Assembly: GCA_035642125.1 (NCBI GenBank)
Contig: DASQSZ010000015.1
Span: 1 to 7,220, forward strand
Origin: CALAED01 sp937891035
GTDB lineage: Bacteria; Actinomycetota; Actinomycetes; Streptosporangiales; Streptosporangiaceae
DNA: 7,220 nt
Reading direction: 5' to 3'
Each line of letters opens with the position of its first letter. The first letter of the stretch is position 1. The notes under the pieces were generated by a model. It saw nothing but the letters and a program-made list of their open reading frames with translations. It made no database searches and had not been told where the DNA came from. The position numbers were made by a program, and so were the translations under genes. This document shows positions 1 to 5,990 of the stretch, piece after piece.

Positions 1-676
1 GCGGGGATGGCACCCGCCGTAGGTCCTGTCGAGCCGGTCGAACTCGGCTGCGACGTCGGCCGGTTTCTTCTTGATGGCGGAGGTGAGCGCCCCCCGGTAG
101 GCCCGGCTGGCCTGGACCGCCTCCTCGTGGCCGATCCGTGCGGCGTCGAGGCTTTTGTGACGTTCCTCGCGCTGGATGGCGATCTGCTGGCGCTCGTACT
201 GGTCGGTGCCTTCCTGGTGGCGCAGGTGAACGTGGAGTGCGTGGCACAGCGGGGCGAAGGCGGCCTATGCACGCCGGCTGCTGCCAGGTCCGCGCTGGCT
301 GGACTCTTCCAGCAGGCCGATGATCTCCGTCGGCGTGCCGGCGGAGGCAGTGGGAGGGAAGCACTCGGAGACCGCGGTGTTGATCAGGTCCCGGACTTCC
401 TCCCACCAGCCTCGGCCGTCCAGGACTGCTGATTGTCCGGCAGGGCGAGCAGGTGCTCGCTGGCAGAGTCGGGGTGTCGTCCCAGTGGGCGGCCAGTTCC
501 GGGAGGCCGAGCTGCGATTGTTCTTTTTCGAGGGTCCCGCGTGTCTGGCGCCGGGTCTTGTTCGTGTTGTGGAGGGTGGTCTTCTGACGCTGCAGTGACT
601 CGATCTGCTGCTGGCGGACGCCCGCCAGGCGGAGCACCTCGTCCCGCTGAGCGATACCCAAGGTCGCCCACTGACA
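1..676 (-). pseudogene. Decayed helical protein gene, multiple frame changes, both ends incomplete
   Basis: No single frame is open, but protein-like stretches join up on the minus strand. From about 676 to 470 one frame reads a Gln/Arg/Lys-rich helical segment (LGIAQRDEVLRLAGVRQQQ, then a QRQKTTLHNTNKTRRQ-type stretch ending near HWDD). Around 470-430 another frame gives SEHLLALPDNQ. From about 428 a third frame gives LDGRGWWEEVRDLINTAVSE and continues to an in-frame TAG at 265-267. The same frame then stays open to the left edge with a charged helical segment (TDQYERQQIAIQREERHKSL, later AIKKKPADVAAEFDRLDR). Around the TAG a neighbouring frame reads SADLAAAGVH, so the stop may lie in a locally shifted patch. 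A TGA sits just upstream of 676 and no start codon with a ribosome binding site is visible. I do not recognise the family. It could be a remnant from a mobile region, or an intact gene damaged by sequencing indels. Confidence 0.55.
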
Positions 677-690
677 TCATTTCGAGCGGG

Positions 691-715
691 CCCCGACAGG
701 CATGGCTTGTCGAGG
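691..715 (-). terminator. Hairpin directly after the membrane-protein stop codon
   Basis: On the minus strand CCTCGACA and TGTCGGGG pair over 8 bp (one T-G wobble) around a 9-base loop, starting at the base after the TGA stop (716-718). The position suits a terminator or a 3' end-stabilising hairpin. There is no T-run behind it, so factor-independent termination is uncertain. Confidence 0.4.
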
Positions 716-1810
716 TCACGGCTGTTGAGGCGTAGCGTCGTCCGCGAGGGGCACGAGCCTGGTCCAAGCGCGCCAGTGGCTGCGCGCTTGGTGGGCGGTG
801 TACGCGGCGGCGAGAATGGCGAAGCCCAAACCGGTGACGCCGGTCGGCAGGGCGGTATCGCCGTCCGGTGCGGTGAGGTAGCCATAGACGTAGTTGCCTA
901 CGAGGAAAACGAACCCCAGCCAGGGCTGCGAGCCTCGGTCCATGATGTTCATGCAGGTCGCCGACGCGATCAGCACGGCGACGAACGCGCATATGCCCGC
1001 GGCGAGCTCATGGCCGGCGGACTGGACAAAGTAGCCGGCCGTGAAGATCCCGATAGCGGCCAGCGAGGACGGCTGGCGTAGAGCGTCGAACGCGGACCGG
1101 CGGGTGAACCCGAGCACAAGCATCACTACCAGCAGCGCGAAGCTCACGATTCCCGGACCGCCGACGACCAAGTTCATTCCGTTGCCGATTTCATCCCAGG
1201 TCGGCCGATCGCCCTCGACCAGGCGCGACAAGATGGCACCGGCGAAGAGCAACGCGTCGATCACCATGCCGCGTAACCACATCAGGCTCCGCAGCTTCAG
1301 CGCCTCCATCTTCGGCAGCTTGCGCGGCGGCTCGACTAGCCGCGCCACGCCGGCCGCCTCGAGCGCGGGGATCTCATAGCGACGCCGGAAAACCCACGAG
1401 TAGTACCCAGCCGCGCCGAACAGGGCGAGCACGGCGGACATGATCTGCAGTGTCAGCGGGATGCCGACGTCGTCCTCGATCGACGTTCCGTCGTAGCGGT
1501 CCACGGTTAAGGTCCCCAACGCCAGCGCGCCCGCGAGATCAACCAGCACCCAGGCGACCAGCGTGTAGGCGAACGCGGATGAGGGTGCGACTCGGCCACG
1601 CTGTATCGCGGTCTCGACGTAACGCCGTGATGCTGCCGCCCGCAGTGCTCGGCACGCCAGGAAGCCGACGATGGCGATCGGCGTGATGATCGCGACCGGC
1701 GTCCAGTCCACGTCGGCCCGTGCGTGCACGCCCCGGCCGATGATGACGGCAGCCGGCGTCGCCGCCAGCACGATGGCCACGAGGCCCACGAACCAGTTGA
1801 CTCCGCGCAT
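716..1810 (-). CDS. Polytopic integral membrane protein of unknown function
   Basis: This 364-residue protein is mostly hydrophobic. Helices can be read at about residues 6-27, 36-55, 79-101, 117-141, 181-197, 212-235, 248-265, 268-288, 296-313 and 322-341, so about ten spans. A basic, probably cytoplasmic loop (about 142-180, with RRRYEIPALE and PPRKLPKMEALKLR) divides the protein into four plus six helices. There is no ATP-binding motif, no extended soluble domain and no transporter signature I recognise. The short tail after residue 342 is polar. ATG 1810 fits because the first helix starts immediately after it; the ribosome binding site is weak (a G5 run, spacer 5). It is monocistronic as far as visible. 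A perfect 15-bp palindrome 16 bases upstream of the ATG may be its operator. Reading-frame and membrane calls are firm; function is unknown. Confidence 0.85.
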   Translation of the reverse strand: MRGVNWFVGLVAIVLAATPAAVIIGRGVHARADVDWTPVAIITPIAIVGFLACRALRAAASRRYVETAIQRGRVAPSSAFAYTLVAWVLVDLAGALALGTLTVDRYDGTSIEDDVGIPLTLQIMSAVLALFGAAGYYSWVFRRRYEIPALEAAGVARLVEPPRKLPKMEALKLRSLMWLRGMVIDALLFAGAILSRLVEGDRPTWDEIGNGMNLVVGGPGIVSFALLVVMLVLGFTRRSAFDALRQPSSLAAIGIFTAGYFVQSAGHELAAGICAFVAVLIASATCMNIMDRGSQPWLGFVFLVGNYVYGYLTAPDGDTALPTGVTGLGFAILAAAYTAHQARSHWRAWTRLVPLADDATPQQP

Positions 1811-1826
1811 GACGGCCCCCGGACAA

Positions 1827-1841
1827 CGAGTTTGAAACTCG
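1827..1841. promoter_or_regulatory. Perfect 15-bp palindrome, candidate operator
   Basis: CGAGTTTGAAACTCG has 7-bp arms around one central base. CAA and TTG continue the symmetry outside if one extra base is allowed on the right. It lies between -17 and -31 relative to the ATG (1810) of the minus-strand membrane protein, where a bound repressor would block transcription. The very short centre fits a dimeric protein-binding site better than an RNA hairpin. No regulator gene is adjacent, so the ligand is unknown. Confidence 0.45.
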
Positions 1842-1861
1842 ATTGACTAACGCAAAGACTA

Positions 1862-2151
1862 GTGCCGGTCACAGTCCGGAACGTCGCCCACCGGGACGCG
1901 GAGTTCGGCGAGCGCGCGATCGTGCTCTTCCGCACCGCAGTGGCGACGTAGCGGTACCTGGCGGATGCCCTGGCAACCGTGGCCAGGTCCTACCGCGACG
2001 CCTTTTATCGCGGCTGCTTGAACCGTTCGACGAGGTGGCGGCGTGCAAGCTCCTTGCCCGGATCACCAACGACGCGGAGGACGTTGACCGGCCGGGGGCG
2101 TCGAGCCGGGAGCGGTCGGCCGACGTCGCGGAGAAAGTGGCCGTTGGATAG
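1862..2151 (+). pseudogene. Broken small coding trace with in-frame TAG and frameshift
   Basis: A protein-like reading with high GC at third positions starts at GTG 1862 (VPVTVRNVAHRDAEFGERAI, then VLFRTAVAT) and hits TAG at 1949-1951. The same frame resumes with RYLADALATVARSYRDAFYR. After about 2015 coding character moves to another frame, which reads LLEPFDEVAACKLLARITND and a further acidic/helical tail ending in EKVAVG at a TAG (2149-2151). Joined, this gives about 95 residues of a helical protein. No usable ribosome binding site precedes the GTG. I do not recognise a family. Alternatives are a chance open stretch in GC-rich DNA or a gene hit by sequence errors; the good match of residue composition on both sides of each break favours a real remnant. 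Confidence 0.4.
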
Positions 2152-2220
2152 CGGGTCCGCCAACGTAATGCTCGCCGCTCACCGACCGAACGCGGTCAGG
2201 GCCGGAAGCGGCGAAGCGGC

Positions 2221-2250
2221 TTGACATGCCAGACAGCCGGTGGCGAGGCT
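2221..2250 (+). promoter_or_regulatory. Probable promoter of the P450 gene
   Basis: A consensus -35 box TTGACA (2221-2226) is followed after 18 bases by GAGGCT (2245-2250), which matches 4 of 6 positions of the actinomycete-type -10 TAGGAT. Transcription would begin near 2257. That leaves a leader of about 34 bases before GTG 2291 and excludes the in-frame GTG at 2240 as the start. Confidence 0.5.
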
Positions 2251-2290
2251 TGTCGCGCACCAGCGGAACCCCTCATCTCACGAGGACCAC

Positions 2291-3520
2291 GTGGCTCTGA
2301 CTGACCATCCTTTTCAGACGGCCTGTCCTGATTTTCCGTTCCAGCAGCCCCTGCATGCACCGCTCCGGCTTGCTCCCGAGCATCGTGCGCTCGCCGGGTT
2401 GTCCGCGGTGCGGGTTCGGCTGCCCGAGGGCCAGGCTGACGAGTTCGCCTGGCTCGCGGTGAGTTACGCAGCTGTCCAGAAGGTCTACCGGGATCCGGCG
2501 TTCTCCCGCGCCCAGGCCGATGGCGTGAAGCCGTTCCTGAAGTTGGCGCCGGTCCTGGTCGCGCTTGACGGTGAGGAGCACCTGCGTATCCGCCGGCTGG
2601 TGAAGTCGGAGTTCACGCCGGCGAAGGTCCGCCGCCTGGCCCCGATGATCGAGGCCCGGGCCCGGCGGTTGTTGGATGCGATGGCCGACAGGGGCCGCGC
2701 CGACCTGGTCGCCGACTTCGCGATGCCCTTGACCATCGAGACCATAGCCGGGCAGCTCGGTGTTCCCGAGCAGGACCAGGCCCGGTTCCAGGAATGGGGT
2801 ACCGGCCTGCTGGCGACCGGTGAGGGCGCCCACGAGCGCAATCAGGCCGCCATGGTGGCGATGTGCGAGTACATGGCCGGGCTGATGGCGGCCCGCCGCG
2901 GCACCGACGATGGCGACGGCGACCTGCTCGCCATGATCGGTGAGAATGCCGCGGCGACCGGCGTATCCGACTTCGAGGCCGCGTTGTTGGCCGCGAGTCT
3001 GGTCGGCGGGGGCTGGGAGAGCACCGCCAGTTCGATCGTCACCTTTACGCTGCGGCTGCTGACCGAGCGCGACGAGGACGGCGTCCCGTACTACGCGCGG
3101 CTGTGCGCCCGCCCCCAGCTCATTCCCGCCGCGATCGAGGAATTGCTGCGCACGACCCCCAATTCCATTTTCGGCGCCACCCAGCCTCGCCGCGCCCTCG
3201 AAGACGTCGACCTGGACGGTGTGCTCGTCCGCGCCGGCGAGATCGCCATCCCTTCCCATGACGCGGCGGCGCTCGATCCACGTGAGTTCCCTGACCCCGA
3301 CCACCTCGATTTCGAACGAGGCCACAACTCGCACATGGCGTTCGGCTCCGGGGCACACGTCTGCATCGGTGCCCCGCTGGCGCGTGCAGAGCTGCGGATC
3401 GCCTTCGAGGGGCTCACCGAACGGTTCCCCGGGCTGCGGCTCGAGGCAGAACCGTCTGAGCTGGTGTGGAAGTGGGATGGCACGATCCGTCAGCCGACCG
3501 CCCTGCCCGTAGCCTGGTGA
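2291..3520 (+). CDS. Cytochrome P450 monooxygenase
   Basis: This is a soluble bacterial class I-type P450 of 409 residues, the usual length. It should activate O2 at a heme-thiolate centre to hydroxylate or otherwise oxidise a small molecule, using electrons from ferredoxin. Landmarks are the C-helix HLRIR (His and Arg near residues 97 and 101, contacting heme propionates), the I-helix GGWEST (about 240-245), the ExxR pair in EELLR (284-287), and the heme-binding FGSGAHVCIG (351-360) with Cys358 as axial ligand, followed by APLARAE. In the I-helix, Ser occupies the place of the usual conserved Thr after the acidic residue. GTG 2291 is chosen because GAGGA precedes it (spacer only 4) and a promoter lies at 2221-2250; the in-frame GTG 2240 would add 17 unlike residues. 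There is no redox partner or biosynthetic gene in the window, so the substrate cannot be inferred. It ends 22 bases from the convergent gene. Confidence 0.95.
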   Translation: MALTDHPFQTACPDFPFQQPLHAPLRLAPEHRALAGLSAVRVRLPEGQADEFAWLAVSYAAVQKVYRDPAFSRAQADGVKPFLKLAPVLVALDGEEHLRIRRLVKSEFTPAKVRRLAPMIEARARRLLDAMADRGRADLVADFAMPLTIETIAGQLGVPEQDQARFQEWGTGLLATGEGAHERNQAAMVAMCEYMAGLMAARRGTDDGDGDLLAMIGENAAATGVSDFEAALLAASLVGGGWESTASSIVTFTLRLLTERDEDGVPYYARLCARPQLIPAAIEELLRTTPNSIFGATQPRRALEDVDLDGVLVRAGEIAIPSHDAAALDPREFPDPDHLDFERGHNSHMAFGSGAHVCIGAPLARAELRIAFEGLTERFPGLRLEAEPSELVWKWDGTIRQPTALPVAW

Positions 3521-3542
3521 CCGTGTGTTCGCCCGCCGGGTC

Positions 3543-4205
3543 CTACTCTTGTTTGGCCACGGTTCCCTGCCACTCATAGTCCATGCGGTGGCCGTCGATA
3601 TTGAACGGTGAAATGGTGGCGTTGATCACCTGACCGGTTGCGGGCAGGGACCGCAGACGTGCGAGGCTCTCCTGCGGCTCTTGCGTAGGAGTGATGATCG
3701 ACGACCAGACTTGCCGAAGTCGTTCGCCGGAAGTACACCCAAGTGACGCGGAGCCCGACTCAAGCAGCTTCGTGTCTTCGGCCACCCATGTGAGCCGATA
3801 TTCGTCACTGGTGTTGATGTCGGTCGGTCCGTTGTACGTCCCGTGAATGGTTATCTCGGTGGCCCATTCGGAATCGGAGGTCGCCGTCACCTGCGCATCA
3901 AAGAGGACGAGGCTTTCGGGGTGGTCCGGATAGGAGATGGCGCGGAATACGTGGTAATTCCCCAGTGTCAGGTCGTAGAGGTTCTTTACATTGTCGTCGG
4001 CTCTGCTCAGACCAGCAGAAGTGTGGTGCGACGTTCAAGCAAACGTCCCGAAAGCGGCTGGAGTAAACCCACGAGGTAGGTCCGAGAACTCGCAAGCCGA
4101 GCGCCCCCCGAAGTCGGTGTCGAGCGTGGCAAGCACGTTACCCTTTATTTTCTCGCCGTTGATGATGCCGGAAATGGCGGTCCGGACAGCGATCTCAGTA
4201 ACCAT
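3543..4205 (-). pseudogene. Uncharacterised low-GC gene interrupted by in-frame TGA at codon 57
   Basis: One continuous frame runs from ATG 4205 to TAG 3543, with a single internal TGA at 4035-4037; ignoring it gives 219 residues plus the interrupted position. AAGGTGG (4211-4217, spacer 5) makes the start convincing. The upstream part (MVTEIAVRTAISGIINGEKI, then an ATLDTDFGGRSACEF stretch) and the downstream part (TSAGLSRADDNVKNLYDLTL, then GTYNGPTDIN, SGERLRQVWSSIITP and TISPFNIDGHRMDYEWQG) read as one soluble, probably beta-rich protein with no signal peptide or membrane helix. GC is visibly lower than in the neighbours (32 of 60 bases G/C in one sampled line, 3961-4020), with codons such as AAT, ATA, GTA and TTT, which suggests transfer. 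After the TGA only a GTG at 3890 could restart, without a good binding site, giving 115 residues. Likely a nonsense-inactivated gene; recoding is discussed in the findings. Family not recognised. Confidence 0.7.
4002..4019 (-). other. Hairpin downstream of the in-frame TGA, SECIS-like geometry
   Basis: On the minus strand TCTGCT-GGTCTG-AGCAGA forms a perfect 6-bp stem (plus one outer T-G pair) with a 6-base loop. The stem begins 15 bases and the loop 21 bases after the TGA at 4035-4037. Known bacterial SECIS elements have an apical loop roughly 16-37 bases after UGA with a G among its first two bases, and E. coli fdhF has a GGUCU loop. The match could be chance, since the stem is short and lacks the bulged U of fdhF. 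Confidence 0.3.
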
Positions 4206-4210
4206 AAGGG

Positions 4211-4217
4211 CCACCTT
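4211..4217 (-). promoter_or_regulatory. Ribosome binding site fixing the start at 4205
   Basis: On the minus strand AAGGTGG lies 5 bases before ATG 4205. It shows that the interrupted gene begins here, so the TGA at codon 57 is truly inside its reading frame and not in a leader. Confidence 0.7.
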
Positions 4218-4252
4218 CGAGTTAATGGAAATTGCTGGTTTGTAACCTCAGA

Positions 4253-4277
4253 GTACATGAGCTGTGACTCCATGTAC
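4253..4277. promoter_or_regulatory. Dyad-symmetric site in divergent promoter region
   Basis: GTACATG (4253-4259) and CATGTAC (4271-4277) are perfect inverted 7-mers separated by 11 bases, centres 18 apart. The site lies 47 bases upstream of the minus-strand start (4205) and about 146 bases upstream of the plus-strand start (4424), so a bound dimer could act on either promoter. No clear -35/-10 pair is seen beside it. Confidence 0.4.
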
Positions 4278-4301
4278 ACGACTGCCTTACCGCAAGTTCC
4301 G

Positions 4302-4329
4302 CGTACGCCGGAGGCCGGCCGTACGCCGG
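4302..4329. repeat. Paired CGTACGCCGG repeats able to form a hairpin
   Basis: CGTACGCCGG occurs at 4302-4311 and 4320-4329, 18 bases apart. Because CGTACG is self-complementary, the first copy also pairs with the following CCGG(C)CGTACG, giving a stem of about 10 bp with one bulged C and a 3-base loop. It lies about 95-120 bases before the TTG start of the esterase-family gene, where it could be an operator or a leader hairpin. Confidence 0.35.
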
Positions 4330-4410
4330 CGGGCGTAAGTCGAGAGCCGCCACCGGACGGATGCCCGGACTCGGGCCGAGCGGCGACCGTTGCGACGGCA
4401 CCACCGAACG

Positions 4411-4417
4411 GGAGGAG
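4411..4417 (+). promoter_or_regulatory. Strong ribosome binding site selecting a TTG start
   Basis: GGAGGAG sits 6 bases before TTG 4424. It fixes that codon as the start over the in-frame ATG 4361, which has no such site and would put 21 extra residues ahead of the Tat signal. Confidence 0.85.
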
Positions 4418-4423
4418 ATCACC

Positions 4424-5791
4424 TTGAATCGGCGCAACGCATTGCGGGCGCTCACCGCGACCGCCGGCGCGGCGGTGTTCGCGGCCGCCGGCGCCACGAG
4501 TTCGGGCATGGCTCAGGCACAGGCACAGGCACAGGCGCAGGCGCAGGGCGCACCGGACGACCGGACACTGGTCCAGTGGATCGACGGCAACGCCACCCCG
4601 CTCAGCACCGCCGAAGCGGGCGGTCCGCTGGACGACCTCGCGCCGCTACGGCGGTCGATCGGCGCCGCCACGATCGTCGGGCTCGGCGAGTCGGCTCATC
4701 GGGTGCGCGAGGAGACCACGCTCAAGCACCGCGTCCTGCGGCTTCTGGTGGAACGGATGGGGTTCCGGTCCGTCGCCTGGGAAGAGGACTGGACGCTCGG
4801 GCTTGCCATCGATGAGTACATCCGTACCGGCAAGGGGGATTTGGCCGCGCTGATGGGCCGGATGAGCATCGCCTGGCGGACCACGGAGGTCGCCGGCGTG
4901 CTGCGGTGGCTGCGCGACTTCAACGCCGGCCGTGCGGACGACGACAAGGTGCGGTTCGTCGGCGTGGAGTACTTCGCGACATCGCAGGTGGCGTACGACG
5001 CCGTGGCCGCGCATGTCGCGAAGGCGGATCCGGCCCGGCTCGCCAAGGCGCGGGAGCACCTTGCGGTCATCCGGCCGTTCACCACGGACATGGGCGCCTA
5101 CGTCCGCTGGTACCTCGAGCAGACCGACAAGGAGCGCTACATCCGGCATGCCCGGCAGCTGTACGAGCTGGTCGAGGCGCTGCCGCATCGGCACGCGGAC
5201 CGGGCGTACGCGCTGGCGCTCCACCACGCCCGGCAGATCGTGTCGTTCTACGAGCACTTCACCCTGCAGGGCAGCGCCAACTTCGCCTACCGGGACGCGC
5301 ACGCCGCGCGGAACCTGCGCTGGTGGCGGTCATTCAGCCAGGACAAGATCGCCTACTGGGCGGCGAGCGGGCACACCGCCGTCGCGCCGGATCTGCGCAT
5401 CACCGTCCTTCCCGACACCGAGGTGCGTTTCGCCAGCGTCGGCTCGTATCTGGGCCGCTGGTACGGGCGGGACTACCGATCGATCGGATTCACCTTCGAC
5501 CACGGAACGGTGGGCACCGAGGACGGCGGCTCGGTTGCCGCGCCGCCACCAGCCGCGAACTGGTTCGAGCGGCCGTTCGGCGCGGTGCGCCATCGGCAGT
5601 TCGCGCTCGACCTGCGGGCGCAGGCCCCGGCGGGGGTACGGGATTGGCTGCGGGCGCCGGTCACCACTCGCGGCGTTCCCGAGCTCGTCCCGGACCGGCC
5701 ATATGACTCGTTCACGAGCGGCGGCACCCTGATCCAATGGTTCGACGTGATCGTGCACCGCCAGGACGTCACCGCGAGCCGGTCCATCTAA
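4424..5791 (+). CDS. Tat-exported erythromycin-esterase-family protein
   Basis: This 455-residue protein belongs to the erythromycin esterase (Ere) hydrolase superfamily, whose known members open macrolide lactones using an essential histidine. Residues 1-30 form a twin-arginine signal peptide: NRRNAL, then a hydrophobic Ala-rich stretch. Residues 30-41 are an Ala-Gln repeat containing several AXA cleavage options. In the mature part, VGLGESAHR (about 85-93, Glu89 and His92) corresponds to the family GEATHG catalytic motif; SVAWEEDW (about 116-123) supplies the conserved acidic residues, and AASGHTAV (about 313-320, His317) matches the second conserved His region. RWLRDFNAG (161-169) is also typical. 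The start is TTG 4424, set by GGAGGAG. The gene stands alone and ends in a strong terminator. Real substrates of chromosomal actinomycete members are mostly unknown; export implies action outside the membrane, so macrolide hydrolysis is possible but unproven. Confidence 0.88.
   Translation: MNRRNALRALTATAGAAVFAAAGATSSGMAQAQAQAQAQAQGAPDDRTLVQWIDGNATPLSTAEAGGPLDDLAPLRRSIGAATIVGLGESAHRVREETTLKHRVLRLLVERMGFRSVAWEEDWTLGLAIDEYIRTGKGDLAALMGRMSIAWRTTEVAGVLRWLRDFNAGRADDDKVRFVGVEYFATSQVAYDAVAAHVAKADPARLAKAREHLAVIRPFTTDMGAYVRWYLEQTDKERYIRHARQLYELVEALPHRHADRAYALALHHARQIVSFYEHFTLQGSANFAYRDAHAARNLRWWRSFSQDKIAYWAASGHTAVAPDLRITVLPDTEVRFASVGSYLGRWYGRDYRSIGFTFDHGTVGTEDGGSVAAPPPAANWFERPFGAVRHRQFALDLRAQAPAGVRDWLRAPVTTRGVPELVPDRPYDSFTSGGTLIQWFDVIVHRQDVTASRSI
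4514..4547 (+). repeat. Tandem hexamer (CAGGCN) encoding Gln-Ala repeats
   Basis: CAGGCA occurs three times and CAGGCG twice, followed by a partial unit (CAGG). In frame this gives five and a half Gln-Ala pairs at residues 31-41, directly at the end of the Tat signal peptide. A tandem hexamer can expand or contract by slippage without breaking the frame. Confidence 0.9.
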
Positions 5792-5800
5792 CGGCACGCG

Positions 5801-5834
5801 ACCCGGCCCGGATCGACGATCCGGGCCGGGTTTC
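5801..5834 (+). terminator. Strong hairpin terminator after the esterase-family gene
   Basis: ACCCGGCCCGGATC (5801-5814) pairs perfectly with GATCCGGGCCGGGT (5818-5831), 14 bp around a 3-base loop, 9 bases after the TAA stop. Only a TTT run follows, which is common for actinomycete terminators. Confidence 0.9.
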
Positions 5835-5870
5835 GCTTCGGCTCTCGCCGGAACTCACCGCCCATGGCCA

Positions 5871-5990
5871 CTGACGCCATATGCGGGCATGCCCTCTTAC
5901 GGGCGAGCAAAAGTCGGCAGATTTCGAAAGGCGGGGGCGTTTTCACCGTACGACGCGAGTGGCCTGCCGGTGGCCCGCATATGGCTTCAG
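5871..5990. repeat. 18-bp near-perfect inverted repeat bounding a 120-base segment
   Basis: CTGACGCCATATGCGGGC (5871-5888) and GCCCGCATATGGCTTCAG (5973-5990) are inverted copies matching at 17 of 18 positions, including 13 in a row. The 84 bases between them contain no gene. No target duplication is visible in the flanks. It could be a miniature transposable element, a terminal-repeat relic, or a cruciform or regulatory structure; copy number elsewhere would decide. Confidence 0.6.

Noticed and set aside
7..432. 141-codon plus-strand open frame at the left edge
   Set aside because: The opposite strand gives more protein-like helical sequence, though broken; the plus frame lacks a ribosome binding site and shows no motif. 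A real plus-strand gene cannot be fully excluded.
2273..3577. 434-codon open frame on the minus strand across the P450 gene
   Set aside because: It is the antisense of a P450 with every diagnostic motif; the translation is Gly/Arg/Gln-rich without recognisable features, as expected for a GC-rich shadow frame.
3898..4095. 65-codon minus-strand frame around the TGA, as a possible frameshifted continuation
   Set aside because: The original frame resumes directly after the TGA with good protein character and stays open for 163 codons, so a single stop is simpler than two shifts.
4646..5302. 218-codon minus-strand open frame inside the esterase-family gene
   Set aside because: Antisense shadow of a convincingly coding region with conserved catalytic motifs; no ribosome binding site.
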